From the NCBI GenBank assembly GCA_002245135.1, contig NGBS01001165.1, positions 1-64,000 of the forward strand: a stretch of DNA of 64,000 bases, read 5' to 3'. Positions within the stretch are counted from its first letter, which is position 1. The number at the start of each line of letters is the position of its first letter. The stretch is from Proteromonas lacertae. Its lineage: Eukaryota > Sar > Bigyra > Opalinata > Proteromonadidae. The notes under the pieces were generated by a model. The model saw nothing but the letters and a program-made list of their open reading frames with translations, was not told where the DNA came from and ran no database searches. Of this stretch, positions 35,852-49,303 are shown piece after piece. A program made the position numbers and the translations under genes.

Positions 35852-37882
35852 CTTTTTCTTCTTGTTTTGCTATTTCAATCGGATCAATATCTATTAAATA
35901 ACCATATTGTCCTTTTACATTCATTTCACTTAATTCTCTAGTTAATGCATCACTTTGTAATGATTTTATTTCCATTTCTTTTGTTTCTTCTTCTTCTAGT
36001 ATTTCTGTTTTTGATTCTACTACTTCAGATGATTCTGATAATGAATTGAATCTCTATTATTAATATAACATATATCTTTATATGTATATATATACTTTAT
36101 ATTCTTCTTCAAACACATTTAAACAGTATTCTTTCATTTCTTCATCATTTGGTAAACTCATTTCTTCATTATTCTTTACCTTTTCAAGTAATTCTTCATA
36201 AAATTCAATCTTATAAAATGAAGAGATTGATTTCTTCATCAAATCAATTACAATATTATCAAATTGACTTTTACTTCCATGACCAATTAATCTCTTTTGT
36301 TATATTCTCAATTAACAAACCAATCCTACTTATTTTTTCATTATAATCAATTAGACATTTCACATGATTCTTGATACTATTCATCTCTTCTTCACTTAGT
36401 TTTTTACAATCACCAATTTCATCATCTTCATCAGATATAATATAACTCTTCATCACAATATCAGTCAAATAATTATCATTTTTATTACACGAATGACATA
36501 ATTCATATTGAAATACTTCATTTTGTATCATCCAATATACACTACAACCATGAGCTACAGATTCATCCAAATCTAATGAATCAATTATTTCAACATTAAA
36601 CTCTTTCTTAATTGTTTCTTGGAATAACGGAATATTCATATTTCCACCATTTATTATGATTCCTTCAATCTTTAAGTCTTTATATTCATCTCCTATTGAA
36701 TCATGAATTATTTTAACTAAAATTTCTGTTAGTTTACTATCTAATATCAACTTTTCGAAATTGGTTTTACTATATTTATCTTCATATTCAACATCATCAG
36801 GTAAACCATTTTCAATAAAAATATCAGTTGAATCTGAAGTACATAACTCACTCTTAATATTCTCAACTGAAATTAATATCTTTTCTTTTAACTCATTAGA
36901 AAATGTATCAAATGTTCCATCTCCATAAGCTGATAAATCTTCACAGTCATCTGGATCTTCAGCCTGTAATTTGGCTTGTTCTTCACAAGCTTTTGTATAT
37001 ATCATTTGTGCAATTGAATTACAGAGTAATTTGTCGATATTTTTACCATTCAGTTCTAAACTGTAACTATTGGATAGTATTTCACATTTATCTCGATTGT
37101 ATTTTACTAAACTAGATGAACTGTGATAATAACCAATATCCATTATTATATAATTCTTTTCTTCATCCATTGATGAGTTATTCTCATATCCATAACATAA
37201 ACATAATGGCTTCATAATCAGGAATTAATCTAACTATTTTCATTTTATCTATTCATTATTATTATTAATATATTTATACACTCATCTTTAAACAAATCAA
37301 ACAGAATATTTATATTTTCCAAATAATGTTGCTTTAAATATGGTGGATAACTTAATATAATTTCTTTCTCATTTTCATTTTCATTTATTATATTATGAAT
37401 TTCTTTCAAATATAAACAGTATAGTTCATAACCATTTAAACATATCTCCTTATTTCCTTCTTTATCCAAATTAAAGTATTTTATCTTGCATTTCTTATTC
37501 TCCGGTTAGTAATTCGGTTAAATTACGATAAACATTGTTACAACAACGAACCAGCTAAAACAAACTATATTTATTCGTTTATACATTGTTTTCAGCTAAA
37601 CTACCAATATATAATTTATTTGTATCAAATACTTCAATCACACTATAGAAATAGTAAAAGAGAAACATACGGACTCAGTTTCTTCCCCAGACTATTCTCG
37701 ATTATTTGTGTTTTATAACCATCACTTGTTTCTATTACTTTGCTTATTCTTAAGTGTTTAGAGCCAAAATCTATTCCATAAGCTTTCTATTGGATAAAAA
37801 TCATAGAACATTGTATGATAAAAGATAAAGAGATAGATTTAAAGTGTAAATATTATATAAATATATATACATCTTGAGACAT
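34411..37882 (-). CDS. Hsp110-like ATPase fusion, paralogue B (frame-broken, poly-Lys tract)
   Basis: It has the same plan as paralogue A and near-identical DNA, including introns, from the start (37882) through much of the ATPase, so A and B are a recent tandem duplication. It differs by an extra T near 37206 (DYEA|LCLCYGYENN) and a +1 frame change near 36290 (ENIT then RLIGHGSKSQFDNIV). The linker is acidic and carries two GQYGYL-D motifs separated by a poly-Lys run encoded by the 96-T tract. The C terminus keeps LLKLAPTPPLIEF, a module reading ILYYDYETRTYEGGRFV, VKLSNTRPASTRFEV, SPYDKLFENIFG, and an end at LLLTS. Either a decaying copy or one disturbed by sequence indels. Confidence 0.6.
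35756..35851. repeat. 96-bp poly-T (poly-A on coding strand)
   Basis: Uninterrupted run of 96 T inside paralogue B. On the coding strand it would encode 32 lysines (AAA). It is liable to replication and sequencing slippage, so length and frame across it are uncertain. Confidence 0.9.
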
Positions 37883-37980
37883 TGATAAAAAACAGAATTA
37901 AAACGTTATAATTTTCAAGCATTTAGCTTGACTTTTTCAAAATAGATATGAATTTTATCCTTTTAAACAATAAAGAACAA

Positions 37981-40900
37981 CTAAATAAAGTATTTATTGT
38001 ATATTTCTTTTGCTATTTCGCATACTTCTTCATTTGGAGAATTTATCAATTTAGAAATTGGCTTTTTCATCATTTCAGAGTATTTGCTATTCAGACAGAG
38101 TATCTTGCTGTATATATTTAAAATACTTTTTTTTCTTTTCAAATCATCCCACTCATATCCATGAAGATCTATTGTTTCATGTTCAATTAACTCTTTCATA
38201 GTATTAAATATTGCAGGAGTAATAATTACATCAATATCTTCAGAAGTTTTGTTTGAGATACTAGTATCAATACTCTATAAATATAGTAATTACAATTTTC
38301 TATATACATCAATTATATTCTCTTGAATATTTATTGGTAAGATTATATAACTTCTATCTTTTAGTTTATTTTCATTCCACATATCTTTCGATGAACAATA
38401 TTCTAAAATACCAAATAATGCTTCAACATATCCCTTTGAACAAACAATTGCTATTTCTTCTATTTTATATTCACCAGCTATATTTGCTAATACTCTCAAC
38501 TGACTAGATATGTTGAATGACTGTGGATTCTGCAGGTATTTGAAATATTTATCTAAAAACGAATGATTTAATACATATTGTCTAGAATTATCATAACTCA
38601 ATAATCTATCTATTATGTCTATTACATTCTCATTTATTCCTTTATATACTATTTCAACTATTAACACACTTAAGATGTCTTTTTTAATAAACACATCTAT
38701 ATATCTCTCGTCTTCATTAATAGCATTATATACTTCAGCAAGATATTTGTTTCTGCCTTTTTTACCACTTCTTAATAATCTCATATACTCTTTAACATTA
38801 TTTCTGATTATCTCATTATCATCATATTTTAGAATTCTATCAATCAATGAATTTATATGATCATGTCCTTCTCGAATTCTATAACTATTCTTTGAAATTC
38901 TTAAAAAACATAACAATTTTTCACTATCATTTAATATTAATTCTCTTGCGCCTTTGTCTCTTTCAATTAAATCATCTAACACAATAAGAGGAGAAGAATC
39001 TCCCTTTTCGTCTAACACATATTTAATTATATATGGTATATAATTAATATCTACTACTACATCCTGAATCTTTACATTACTATCAGATAAACAGTTCTTT
39101 AGAAATTTAATTACATTTTCTGTTATTCTATCTTCATTTAATTCAAATAATTTCGTAATATTAAATTGAATATGATTATTTATCATTCTGTTGATAAAAT
39201 CATCTCTGATCAATGATATATGAACAACTATGTAGCTCAGAATATAACTTATTATTTCACTATCCATATGATTATTAAATAAGCTTAATGTATCTGATAA
39301 GAGTAAATCTAGATCTGATTTTTTGCTGTTGCTAATAATTAATAACAAAAATGAACATGTTAATATCTCTTTCTCTGTTGGATTAACCTGTAGATAATAA
39401 AAACAATAAATATATACTTCTTTTATTTTATCATCAATAATTCTTTGTATAACATCAATCCTATTACTATCTTCAATTATTACAGTAAAGCGTGATATGT
39501 TTTTATTAAAAACAAATTCATTTCCTTTAATGTCTATTTCGTTAATTATATATGGAAAAAAAGAATCATCAAATAGAAAACAGTTATTAGAAACAGCTAT
39601 CCCAAATAATGTCTCATTATAATAACAACCACCTGAATTTTTGGATAATATACTATCAATTAGTTTTATATTTTCATTAAATTCTTTGTACTTACATAAG
39701 CTTAGAATGAATTGTGATGTTACACAATTATCAAACCCTATATCAATTATTTTCTCTATAATACCACTTTCTAACAACAAATTGACTGGGAAACATTCTT
39801 TTTCTACATGAATTTTAACTATATTAATTGCAGAATAATAATTGTTTTTGAGAATTTTGTATGATAATAAATGAACCTTCTTAATATTTTCTTCATCATG
39901 TAAAGTAACATAAGATGATAATGCTATAAGGAATTTTAATTTTCTACAGAATTTATCTGTTGATTCCGTCTATAAATAGAAATTATTTAATAATATACAA
40001 TTACAAAAAATTCTATTATAATATCTAAAACACCTAATTTGATTAGTCTCTTCATATATCCATCATCTTCTTTTGATACTGTCATTACTATAAAGAAAGA
40101 CTTCTCTCTTATATCTTCGTAATTACATTTCATTAAATTCACAAAAATAACTAGTCGACTTTTTATTTCTTTTTCAAATAATTCCAATACACTTTCTTGT
40201 CTATTATTCATATATTTTATCATTATTTTCATTTCATGTAATACACTTAATGTAGTATAATCATTATTATTTGAAATAACAGTAAGAAAATAGTTGAATA
40301 TGGAAGATACTGTTGTTAACTGTTGATGTTGATCTAATCCTGATAAATAATTAACAGTAAATCTACATATCAGTTTCAAAAACAACTTGTCATCATAGAG
40401 CGGAATAAATTCCATAACTCTTGATAGTATGTTCTGCAATTCTATTTCATCTATCTCTTTTCTATGATAGGCCATAATACTATTAATAAAATCAACTGAT
40501 GAATATATAAGATCTTTATTTGTAGATAACAGGTTATATTTAACTTGCTGTAAAATGTTAACATTAAATAGATCATCAATAGGTTTGTCTCTTTCAATAC
40601 AATTCTTTATTATATCTTGTATATTAGTCATTATTTCTTCATTTTCACATTCATAATATCTATCAGAAAAATATTTTGGTATGTCATTGAAAATTACATC
40701 ATTTCTTTGGTCTGAATCACTAATGCCTGATAAAGCTTTAGTTAAATATCTAATAACATCTAAATCCCAAATATCTAACAACATTTTACATAATTCAGTG
40801 GGTGTACAAATATTACAATCAGCATAATACACATCTCCATCATATCCAAAGACAATACATAGAATAAATGATGCAATCTGCCTTTTATTTATTGAAGAAT

Positions 40901-41874
40901 ATGACTAGAATATAGGAATATATTTATATATATGTATGTATACGTCTTTCACTATTTCTTTCATTTTTAATTTTGCAACAATTTTTGAGTATGACATTGA
41001 AGATAATACTCTAGTTCTATCGCTATAATCATCTAAACATATCATTATCTTTGGAAATATGTATTTATTAAAAATAAATGAAGTATCAGTAAATGCTACA
41101 AAAGTAAGAATTTTACACGTTCCGTAAATAATATCATAATCATCAAATTTTTTAAGAAAAGAGCTTAATCTTTTTAACATTCTTTCTTCATATAATTCTT
41201 TTATATATTCTTTCCTATCTATTGATATAATCACTCTACTCAGGATAACCAAAACTTTATTTAAATTCATAACATCCTCATTCCATATATAACTAATTAA
41301 TTTCGATTGTATTGATGTTTTTGTTAATATATCCTCACAGTAAATACAGATATATTCTTGGTTAATTTTTTTCGTTACAAGTATTTTATTGTCAATTCTT
41401 TTGTAAATACTATCAATCATCGAATTACATGTATTTTTATCATCAAGTATGTTTTCAATAACTTTGCTAATCACTTTAATATCATTTTCAAATGTATATG
41501 AATTACATAACAATTGAAACAAAAAATATGTTGCATTGCTTAACTGTAATAGATTTTTTGACTGCAAAGACTATTAATAATAAAAAATAACACCATACTA
41601 CATGAATTACAACCTCAAGCTCAGAAAGAATAGCAGGATTACTTTCATATAAGTGAAATACACTCTTAAATATTGTATCTATATCATCAAATCCTACAAG
41701 TTTTAATAATATATGGAAATATTTATAATTTATTCTATTATCTACCACAGTTTCTTTAATTAGCTTTAATTTAAATTCTTGTTTATCTTCTGAGTTTTCT
41801 GATGTTGAAATATCTAATTCTTCTTGCTATAATATAAACATAAAACAATTTAATACATTGGTTAATAAATTCAT
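37981..41874 (-). CDS. Large ARM/HEAT-repeat protein of unknown function
   Basis: At least seven exons. The start is set at 41874 (MNLLTN, spliced to QEELDISTSENSED), because a hydrophobic open frame further upstream has no start support. The product, about 1,200 residues, is almost wholly amphipathic helices with Ile/Leu/Asn/Asp-rich text typical of armadillo solenoids (FHILLKLVGFDDIDTIFKSV; LNKVLVILSRVIISIDRKEY; VLSVLIVEIVYKGINENVID style units). One region (FVNLMKCNYEDIREKSFFIV) reads like a canonical ARM repeat. It ends NEEVCEIAKEIYNKYFI before TAG/TAA near 37981. There is no membrane helix, signal or catalytic motif. It sits between two Hsp110-like genes, so a scaffolding role with them is possible but unproven. 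Confidence 0.6.
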
Positions 41875-42064
41875 TACAAAAATAAAGAAATTTATTGGTG
41901 ATATTGAATAGGTTTGATTATGGCTTGAAGTGAAATGAGACACACAATATATAATAGCAGATACTAGTGATAATAGATTTAGCAAAAAACATAAACAAAG
42001 GTATATCAATAAAACTGTAATATAAGAGAATAATATAATATAATTTCAACAAATGAAGGTTTTG

Positions 42065-43588
42065 TTACTTGTATTTTGCTATCAACAATTGATAATTTTC
42101 TTTCCATTGTTTATAATCTGGTGTGTTTTTGTATAATAAACAAAATGCACATGTTTTTTGTATTTTAAGTGTCAATTTCCCATTCTTAACGAAATACTCA
42201 TAAGGTCGACAATGTCCACCATTTCTTTTATTACTACCATTTTTTTTATTACTACCATTTTGACACTTGTACCTTTGCTTTCCTCTAAAATCCTCATCTT
42301 CATCAAATTTTTTAGGTTTTCCTTTACTATCAGTAGGTGTTAAATCATATCTGTGAAATACCTTTATTCCTCCACATTTTTTACATCTATATTTATCATT
42401 TTTCACACATTCATAACAAATATCATCACCTAAATATTTGATGAAGAATATTTTACAATCCCAATTTCCACAATTATAACATTGTTTCATATTATCTTCA
42501 CATTTAATAAACTTTTTATATTCTTTTTGTTTCTCTAAATCATTTTCAAATTCTTTCTGAATATTAGTATTTTTTATTAATGGTGTTTCGGCAGATGAAA
42601 TGAAAGGATATATACTATCCCATTCTCTACGTTTATTTGTATTTACAGCAGGACATATACATGTATGTTTTTTTAATCTTTCAGCAAATTTTATCTCTTT
42701 ACTATTAGATTTCTTTGCTTTTTTATTATCACATCGATCGTCATTGTTACATTCATTATTATGTTTTCTTTTGTTACTTTTTCTACTAACTGTATGATCT
42801 TGAATAAATCCATCACATCCTTCACACAAACTGCTGTCTTGCACAGTTGTTGAAGGATTTTTTGAAAGTTCAACTCTTGCATATGCTTGAGAAGAAAAGC
42901 GTTTTTCTTGACAAATACTACTACTTATAATAGCACTTGTCATTGAGTTTGAACTTCCACATTCAATTGCATTGTTGCCTGGATATACAAGATTATCATA
43001 AACACTGATGTTTGTTGCTGCTGTTGAATGATTTACTGATGACGAAGGCTGTTGATAATCATCTTCAGGTAAAGGACCAATATCTTTTTTAATGCTTGCA
43101 TTAATTCTAAATATGTGATTAAAATAATAATCTGTATCTCTGCTCTCATCTTTCTCATATAATTCACATAGTTGTACTTCTGGCGGTTCTAAAATGTTCA
43201 TATAATCATATTCAAATGCTTGTTGAGGTTGAGGTGGTGATTTTGATTGTAACAGCTGATTCTGTGGAATTGATTGTAGTGGTGATTGCACTTGTACATG
43301 ACGGTTAATATCATCTTCAGGAAGTACAAAATCTATACCACCTGAATCGCTTGTGTCTACATAACTTTCTTCTTCTACACAAATTTCTGGTGGGTTATAA
43401 AATGGATCTGAAAAAAATAAAGAATTACAACAACCATCTGACAAATATCCTTCCTCTTCTGATAGATTTGCTTTGTCTCGATGAGTAAACAGTACTCTAT
43501 CAACAGTGTCGAGTTTGTAATCACCATATTTAACTGTATTTCTTCCTTTTTCATCATGCTCAGCTGTATTAAATGTCTGGTTATCCAT
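42065..43588 (-). CDS. GATA-like zinc-finger protein (putative transcription factor)
   Basis: Single exon of 507 residues, starting MDNQTFNTAEHDEKGR. The first 280 residues are acidic and Ser/Gln/Pro-rich, like an activation region. A basic segment (KSNKRKHNNE, KKAKKS) precedes the zinc finger: CYNCGNWDC...DDICYEC has the C-x2-C-x17-C-x2-C spacing of GATA fingers. A second Cys/His group follows (YRCKKCGGIKVFHRY ... KCQNG ... GGHCRPYEY), and a late pair (CAFCLLY) may bind another zinc. A small repeat (NGSNKKNGSNKRNGGH) sits between. It is probably a DNA-binding regulator of the nucleus. It departs from classical GATA in the loop (KIFFIKYL in place of TPLWRRG), so its target may differ. Confidence 0.55.
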   Translation of the reverse strand: MDNQTFNTAEHDEKGRNTVKYGDYKLDTVDRVLFTHRDKANLSEEEGYLSDGCCNSLFFSDPFYNPPEICVEEESYVDTSDSGGIDFVLPEDDINRHVQVQSPLQSIPQNQLLQSKSPPQPQQAFEYDYMNILEPPEVQLCELYEKDESRDTDYYFNHIFRINASIKKDIGPLPEDDYQQPSSSVNHSTAATNISVYDNLVYPGNNAIECGSSNSMTSAIISSSICQEKRFSSQAYARVELSKNPSTTVQDSSLCEGCDGFIQDHTVSRKSNKRKHNNECNNDDRCDNKKAKKSNSKEIKFAERLKKHTCICPAVNTNKRREWDSIYPFISSAETPLIKNTNIQKEFENDLEKQKEYKKFIKCEDNMKQCYNCGNWDCKIFFIKYLGDDICYECVKNDKYRCKKCGGIKVFHRYDLTPTDSKGKPKKFDEDEDFRGKQRYKCQNGSNKKNGSNKRNGGHCRPYEYFVKNGKLTLKIQKTCAFCLLYKNTPDYKQWKENYQLLIAKYK

Positions 43589-43808
43589 TTATTAATAAAA
43601 CCAAATAAACCAACAGATTTGATTATCATCCAATCCATGTACAGCAGAGTAGGCTAAAATTTTTCTCTACAGAATTTTTTTTCTGTAGAAATTATATACA
43701 TTACATTCATTTTAAATTTAAATTTCAGTATATACAACAAAAAAACAAATATATATTAGTAATAATATTATTACACGTTAAAGTAATTCATTTAATATCT
43801 ATTATCTT

Positions 43809-46800
43809 TTATTCAAACACACCAGGATGAACTCTCTTATACATATTATCACCTACTTCAATAGTGAAACGTTTTTCTCTTTCTCTAAGTATTTCAGCTT
43901 CATTACATCCCACTACTCTATCCAATAAATCAGCATAAGGCTTTTTAAAATGAACTTTGCATCCAGGTAGAAAAGCCGTTTTATAAGGTCTAACATACTC
44001 ACTTTCTATTACCACATCACCCTTATATTTATCATCTGGAGCTATTTGTACATAATTATTCTCTAAATAGCATTTAAATAAACCAGGAGCATATAATTTC
44101 TTCTCCTTATCCAAATAAAACACACTTTGTAGTTCATGATATCTATTACCATTATCATCATTGTTATTTCTTCTCTTTGTGGGTGATAAGGTCGATTCTG
44201 GAGGTCTTAAACTCTTCAACATTTGAAGATCAGGTGTAATTGGACGAACACCAGTTGTACATTTAAATTGTTCAAGTCTTGATTTGGTTAATATACAATC
44301 TGTATCACTTATATACTCCATCAATGCTGGAGTTGGTGCTAATGTTAATAGATATTGAATTGGGTCATTCATTCCTCTATAAATGGAAGTTCTTGAATCA
44401 GTAAATGTCTGATTGGGAGATGGAATACGATTACCAGAACTTAAACTCCATGGTTTATATACTTCTTCTTCAGGTAATTCACAGGATCCAAATGCATAAT
44501 TGAAATCAATTCCTCTTAAAGCTGGATCTAATTCACGTTTCTTCTCTTCTTCTACTGTTCGAATTATATTGCCATCTGCATCTACTATATTACCATCAGC
44601 ATCCATTAATTCACCATCTTCATTTAAATGGTATTTTGATTCATCAATTACTTTTCCATTTTCATCGACTAATTCTCCCTTTTCATTACGATAATATTTT
44701 CCTTGTTTCGCTTTTCTGATGATATTACCATTTGCATCAACTTGATTTCCATCTTTATCTAATAATTCTCCATGATTTCCTAATATATATTTAGTTTCAT
44801 CAATCACATTACCATTCTCATCAACCAATTCACCTCTTTCATTTCGATTATATTTGCTCTTTCTACCTTTAAGAATTGATTTTCTCAATATATTACCATC
44901 TTTATCAACTATATTTCCTTCAGCATCTTCTAACTCACCATCTTCATTAACATGGAACTTTGATTCATCAATTACATTGCCTTCTTCATCAATTAATTCA
45001 CCATCTTTATTTCTATGATAAAGATGAGATTTTCTAAGTATATTTCCATTCTCATCAACTACATTGCCATATTCATCTAATAATTCACCAGCTTGATTCT
45101 GTTTGAATTTCCTACTTCTAATTATATTACCTTTAGCATCAACAATATTTCCATCTCTATCTTCAAGCTCTCCATTCGCATTTAAGTGGTATAAATTTTC
45201 ATCAACTATATTACCATCTTCATCAACCAATTCACCATTCTCATTTCTATGGTATTTACCCATTCTTGCCCTTCTCAATATATTACCATCAGCATCAACT
45301 ATATTACCATCTTGGTCAACTAAATCACCATCTGCAGTGAGATAAAACAATTTTTCATTGATAACATTCCCATTTTCATCAACTAATTGACCATTTTCAT
45401 TTCTACGGTAGTGTTTTTTAACATAAGTTGATTTTCTTAAGATATTACCATGAGAATCGACAATATTACCATATTCATCTTCCAATTCACCATTATTATT
45501 CAAATGATATAAGTTAGAATCAATCACATTACCATCTTCATCTATTATATTTCCATCTTTATCAATCTTATAAAATGGAACATTATTCTTATTATTCTTA
45601 CTGCTATAAGGTCTAATGATATTACCAAATGAATCAACAATATTTCCTTCTTTATCTTCTAACTCACCATCTTCGTTTATATGATAAAGTGATGAATCTA
45701 TAACATTACCATCTTCATCAACTATATTACCATCAGCATCTATATGATACTTTGGTTTTATTAAATTACTACGATTCTCTCTCTTAATAACGATATTTCC
45801 AGCCCAATCTACTATATTTCCATCATCATCGACTAGTTCTCCATCTTCATTCAAATGATATTTGCTTTCATCAATTACATGACCTTCATCATCCATTAAA
45901 ACACCTGCTTCACTTCTGTGATATTTTCCTGCTTTTGCTGTTCGAATTATTTTACCTTTTGAATCTACAATATTACCTTTATCATCGACTAATTCGCCTT
46001 TTTCATTTAAATGGTATTTTGATTCGTCGATTATATTTCCATCTTCATCAACAAGTTGACCATTTTCATTACGATGATATTTTCCTTGTTTTGCTGGTCT
46101 TATGATATTTCCTTCAGAATCTACAATATTTCCATCACTGTCTACCAACTCGCCATTCTCGTTCAATCTATATTTACTTTCATCAATCACATTACCATTC
46201 TCATCAACCAATTCGCCTTTATCATTTCGATGATATTTGCTCTTGGCTCTCCTAATTATATTACCCTGTGAATCGACAATATTACCATATTCATCTTCCA
46301 ATTCACCGCTTTCGTTCAATCTATATTTACTTTCATCAATAACATTACCATCTTCGTCAACTAACTCACCATTCTCATTTCTATGGTATTTCTGTATTTC
46401 TTCTTCTTTAGATTCTGTTATTGGTGTTGGAACAATAATATTACCAAATGCATCAACTATATTTCCTTCATTATCCACCAATTCACCATTTTCATTCAAA
46501 TGATACTTTGATTGATCAATTACATTACCATTTTCATCAACCAATTCACCTTTTGAATTCAAATGATAATTACGGTTCTTCACATCAATATCTGAAGCTA
46601 ATATACTTGTTCTTGCTCTGGAAGATGAAGGAATTGGATTTCCATCTTTATCAACAATATTTCCATTCTCATCTATCAAATCTCCATTACTATTGAGCTT
46701 GTATTTTTCATTCACTAAGTTACCATTTGAATCAACAACTTTACCATCTTCATTAGTAGAATATACTTCAGAATCAGCTCGAGGAGTTGTTTGTTTGCTT

Positions 46801-49156
46801 AAAGCGATTGATTGTCTCTTTATTAATTCTTTCTGTGACTTTTCTGCTACTATTTCAGACTTTCTACAACTTTGAATTAATTCTTTGAATTCTTCTGGAT
46901 CATAGGCAGGTGTAGCTGGTGGTAATATTTGGTCAATCTCTGGATCAGGTGGTTCATATACAGCTTCTGGAAGATTGACCGATATTTCTGTAACTTTCTA
47001 TTTAAAATAGTAATAAATTAATTATAAATCATACTTTATATTGTTCTTCTATAATCTGTAAATAGCAATCATCAGCTAATTCATCAATTGATGGTAAGTT
47101 TCTATTACTTGTCAATTCATCTAATAATCTCTCCATTGGTATTTCATCACCTATCATTATATGTTTCTTTAATTCAATATAAAATGTTTTGGGTAAATAG
47201 TTAGATTCTGGTTTCTTTAAGAATTCTAATACTTTCTTATGATATTCAGTTTGATAAGGCTGTTCATAGACAGTTTTCTCAACATCATTCTTTAAATCAG
47301 CAATTTCTGATCTTGATTCTTCAAAGTTCAATATTTCATTAATTCTAGTTTCTATTGCAGTTAATTGAGCTTCACTCAATGGTTGTGGTGTTAAAATTGT
47401 TTTATCATCTTCATCAATACTTATACATTGAGTTACCATATCTATGATCTTTTCTTCAAATAATTCTTCAGTTGAATTTTCAGGATTTGAGAATGGCAAA
47501 CCCATTGAACCAATTAATGAATAATTCAACCATTTTCTCGATTTTAATAAGTAATAAGCACTACAACCATGTGATACTGATTCATCCATATTTAATGAGT
47601 TAATAAGACTAATATTATATTTATCTTTAATAACATTTTGTAGTAATGGAATTCTTAAACATCCTCCACTGATTATTATACCTAATGGAACATCTTCACC
47701 TATTTTTGAACCTTTGATTGCTTCTTGGATTAATTTTATTAATATTTGTGGGAATTCATTCTGTTCTAATAATGCATTTAATAATGAAACACTATAAGTT
47801 CCTTCATAATCTGTTTCGTTGGGTAAAACACCATCAATTCGTATTTTTATCTATTCAAATATAATAACATACAAATATATATACTGTATCTGCACCTTCT
47901 GAACTTAATTTGCATTTAATATCCTTCATTGCTTCTTCTATTTTAGCTTGAACCACTGGCTTGAATGTTGAAAATGTACTTGGAGTTATTGCTGACTTTC
48001 TTACACTATTACCACCACTCTTCATTTCTTCTTCTCCATCTTTACTATCTTCTTTTCCTTCTATTCCATTACCTCTGCCATGAGTTTCACCATAGATAAC
48101 TCTACTGATATATTCACATAACAATTGATCTATTTTCTTACCACATATTTGTCTAGTATATCGACTTGCTAATATATTTGTTTGAGTTGAAGTATATTGC
48201 ACTATACTACAACTTGTATGAGTATAACCCATATCTAATAACACGTATATTTGTTCACCTTCAGTTGTTATTGAATTTTCATATCCATAACACAAAGCTA
48301 AAGCTTGATAATCTGGTATAACTGACTTTATTAACAAATGATCTATATAAAAACATATATATGTTTATATATATATACATCTTGGTAAAAATTTATGATA
48401 AATTGATTTAACATTGGATATATGATTCTTATTGAAATATGGTGGAACAGCAAGAATACATTCATAACTTTTAATCTCATTCATTGAAGATTCAGGTAAT
48501 GCTGGCATTCCATTCTCTAAATTGTTCATTTTAAATGGGTCAGAACTCTCATCTGGGAAAGCCACTGGAATTCCTGGAATGAATGTCATATCTGGAGCTT
48601 TCTCTTCAGTTTTGGCTATTTCATGAGAAGGATCAATGATTGTTGTTATTTGAGATATATAATATGCATATAGTTCATAACATGTTAGAGTAATCATATT
48701 TTTATTTTCATCTGTTTGAAGGAAGGGGAATATTTTTTCTTCATTTTGTGCAATCATTTCATTTAAATCTGTGAAATAGTTTGGTGCACATCTTATTTTC
48801 TATTTTATGAATAATTCGATAAAATTTATACATTACCTGTTGCATGTAAACCAATATAGGATTTCTCCTTATCAAATACAAGAATAACACTAGAATATAA
48901 ATTTTTGAATTAATACGGAGTCTGTTTTTTACCTAGATTATTATCTACAGTTTGGACATAGCACTTTCCAGCTTTCTCAGTGGATTTTGATATTTTCAAT
49001 GAATCTCCACCAAGATCAATTCCATAAGATAACTAGATACATTATATAAAGAAAGTGAATTAGATTAAGAAATTAAAGAAAAAAGAAATAAGCAAAATTA
49101 ATGAGTATGAATGAATATAATATAAATACCACATCACTGCTTTTCAAATCATTCAT
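43809..49156 (-). CDS. Hsp110-like ATPase fusion, paralogue C, with long D-x-D-G-N repeat array
   Basis: It starts at 49156 (MNDLKSSDV, then a long intron, then LSYGIDLGGDSLKISKS). ATPase landmarks: LAVPPYFNKNHISNVKSIY, DMGYTHTSCSIVQY, KCKLSSEGADT, IIISGGCLRIPLLQ, LNMDESVSHGCSAYY. A lid-like helical part follows (LTAIETRINEILNFEESRSE). From about 46710 to 44560 the protein is a tandem array of roughly 45-50-residue units built on NENGELVDEDGNVIDES-KY and GNIVDSDGNIIR. The end keeps YLLTLAPTPALMEY, STLSPTKRR, and the terminal module (SVFYLDKEKKLYAPGLFKCY; YKTAFLPGCKVHFKKPYADL; AEILREREKRFTIEVG) to HPGVFE. No frame break seen. No signal peptide, so cytosolic or nuclear. Confidence 0.75.
44560..46710 (-). 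repeat. Coding tandem repeat array in paralogue C
   Basis: About fourteen units with the alternating pattern HRNENGELVDEDGNVIDES and G-N-I-V-D-x-x-G-N-I-I-R, each about 45-50 residues. Units are similar but not identical, and synonymous sites differ, so the array is old or under protein-level selection. The D-x-D-G-N core recalls calcium-loop chemistry and the fungal DUF3659-type repeats. Confidence 0.85.
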
Positions 49157-49303
49157 TATAAGGAATTAGATATAAAACGAAAGCCGTTACTAAATAATCG
49201 GCTTGATTTGAAAGATCAGATCTTGTCCGTTTTTTCTTTATTTTTCAAATTTAAACACAAATAAACAAATAAAATCACATGTATTATACATAAATAGAAT
49301 AAT

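Noticed and set aside
35529-35901. Plus-strand poly-Phe reading frames
   Set aside because: They are the antisense of the 96-T tract and of the acidic linker of paralogue B.
41827-42009. Membrane-type N-terminal exon for the ARM protein
   Set aside because: The hydrophobic frame reads through AT-rich 5' sequence and an intron; the start at MNLLTN splices cleanly and needs no membrane segment.
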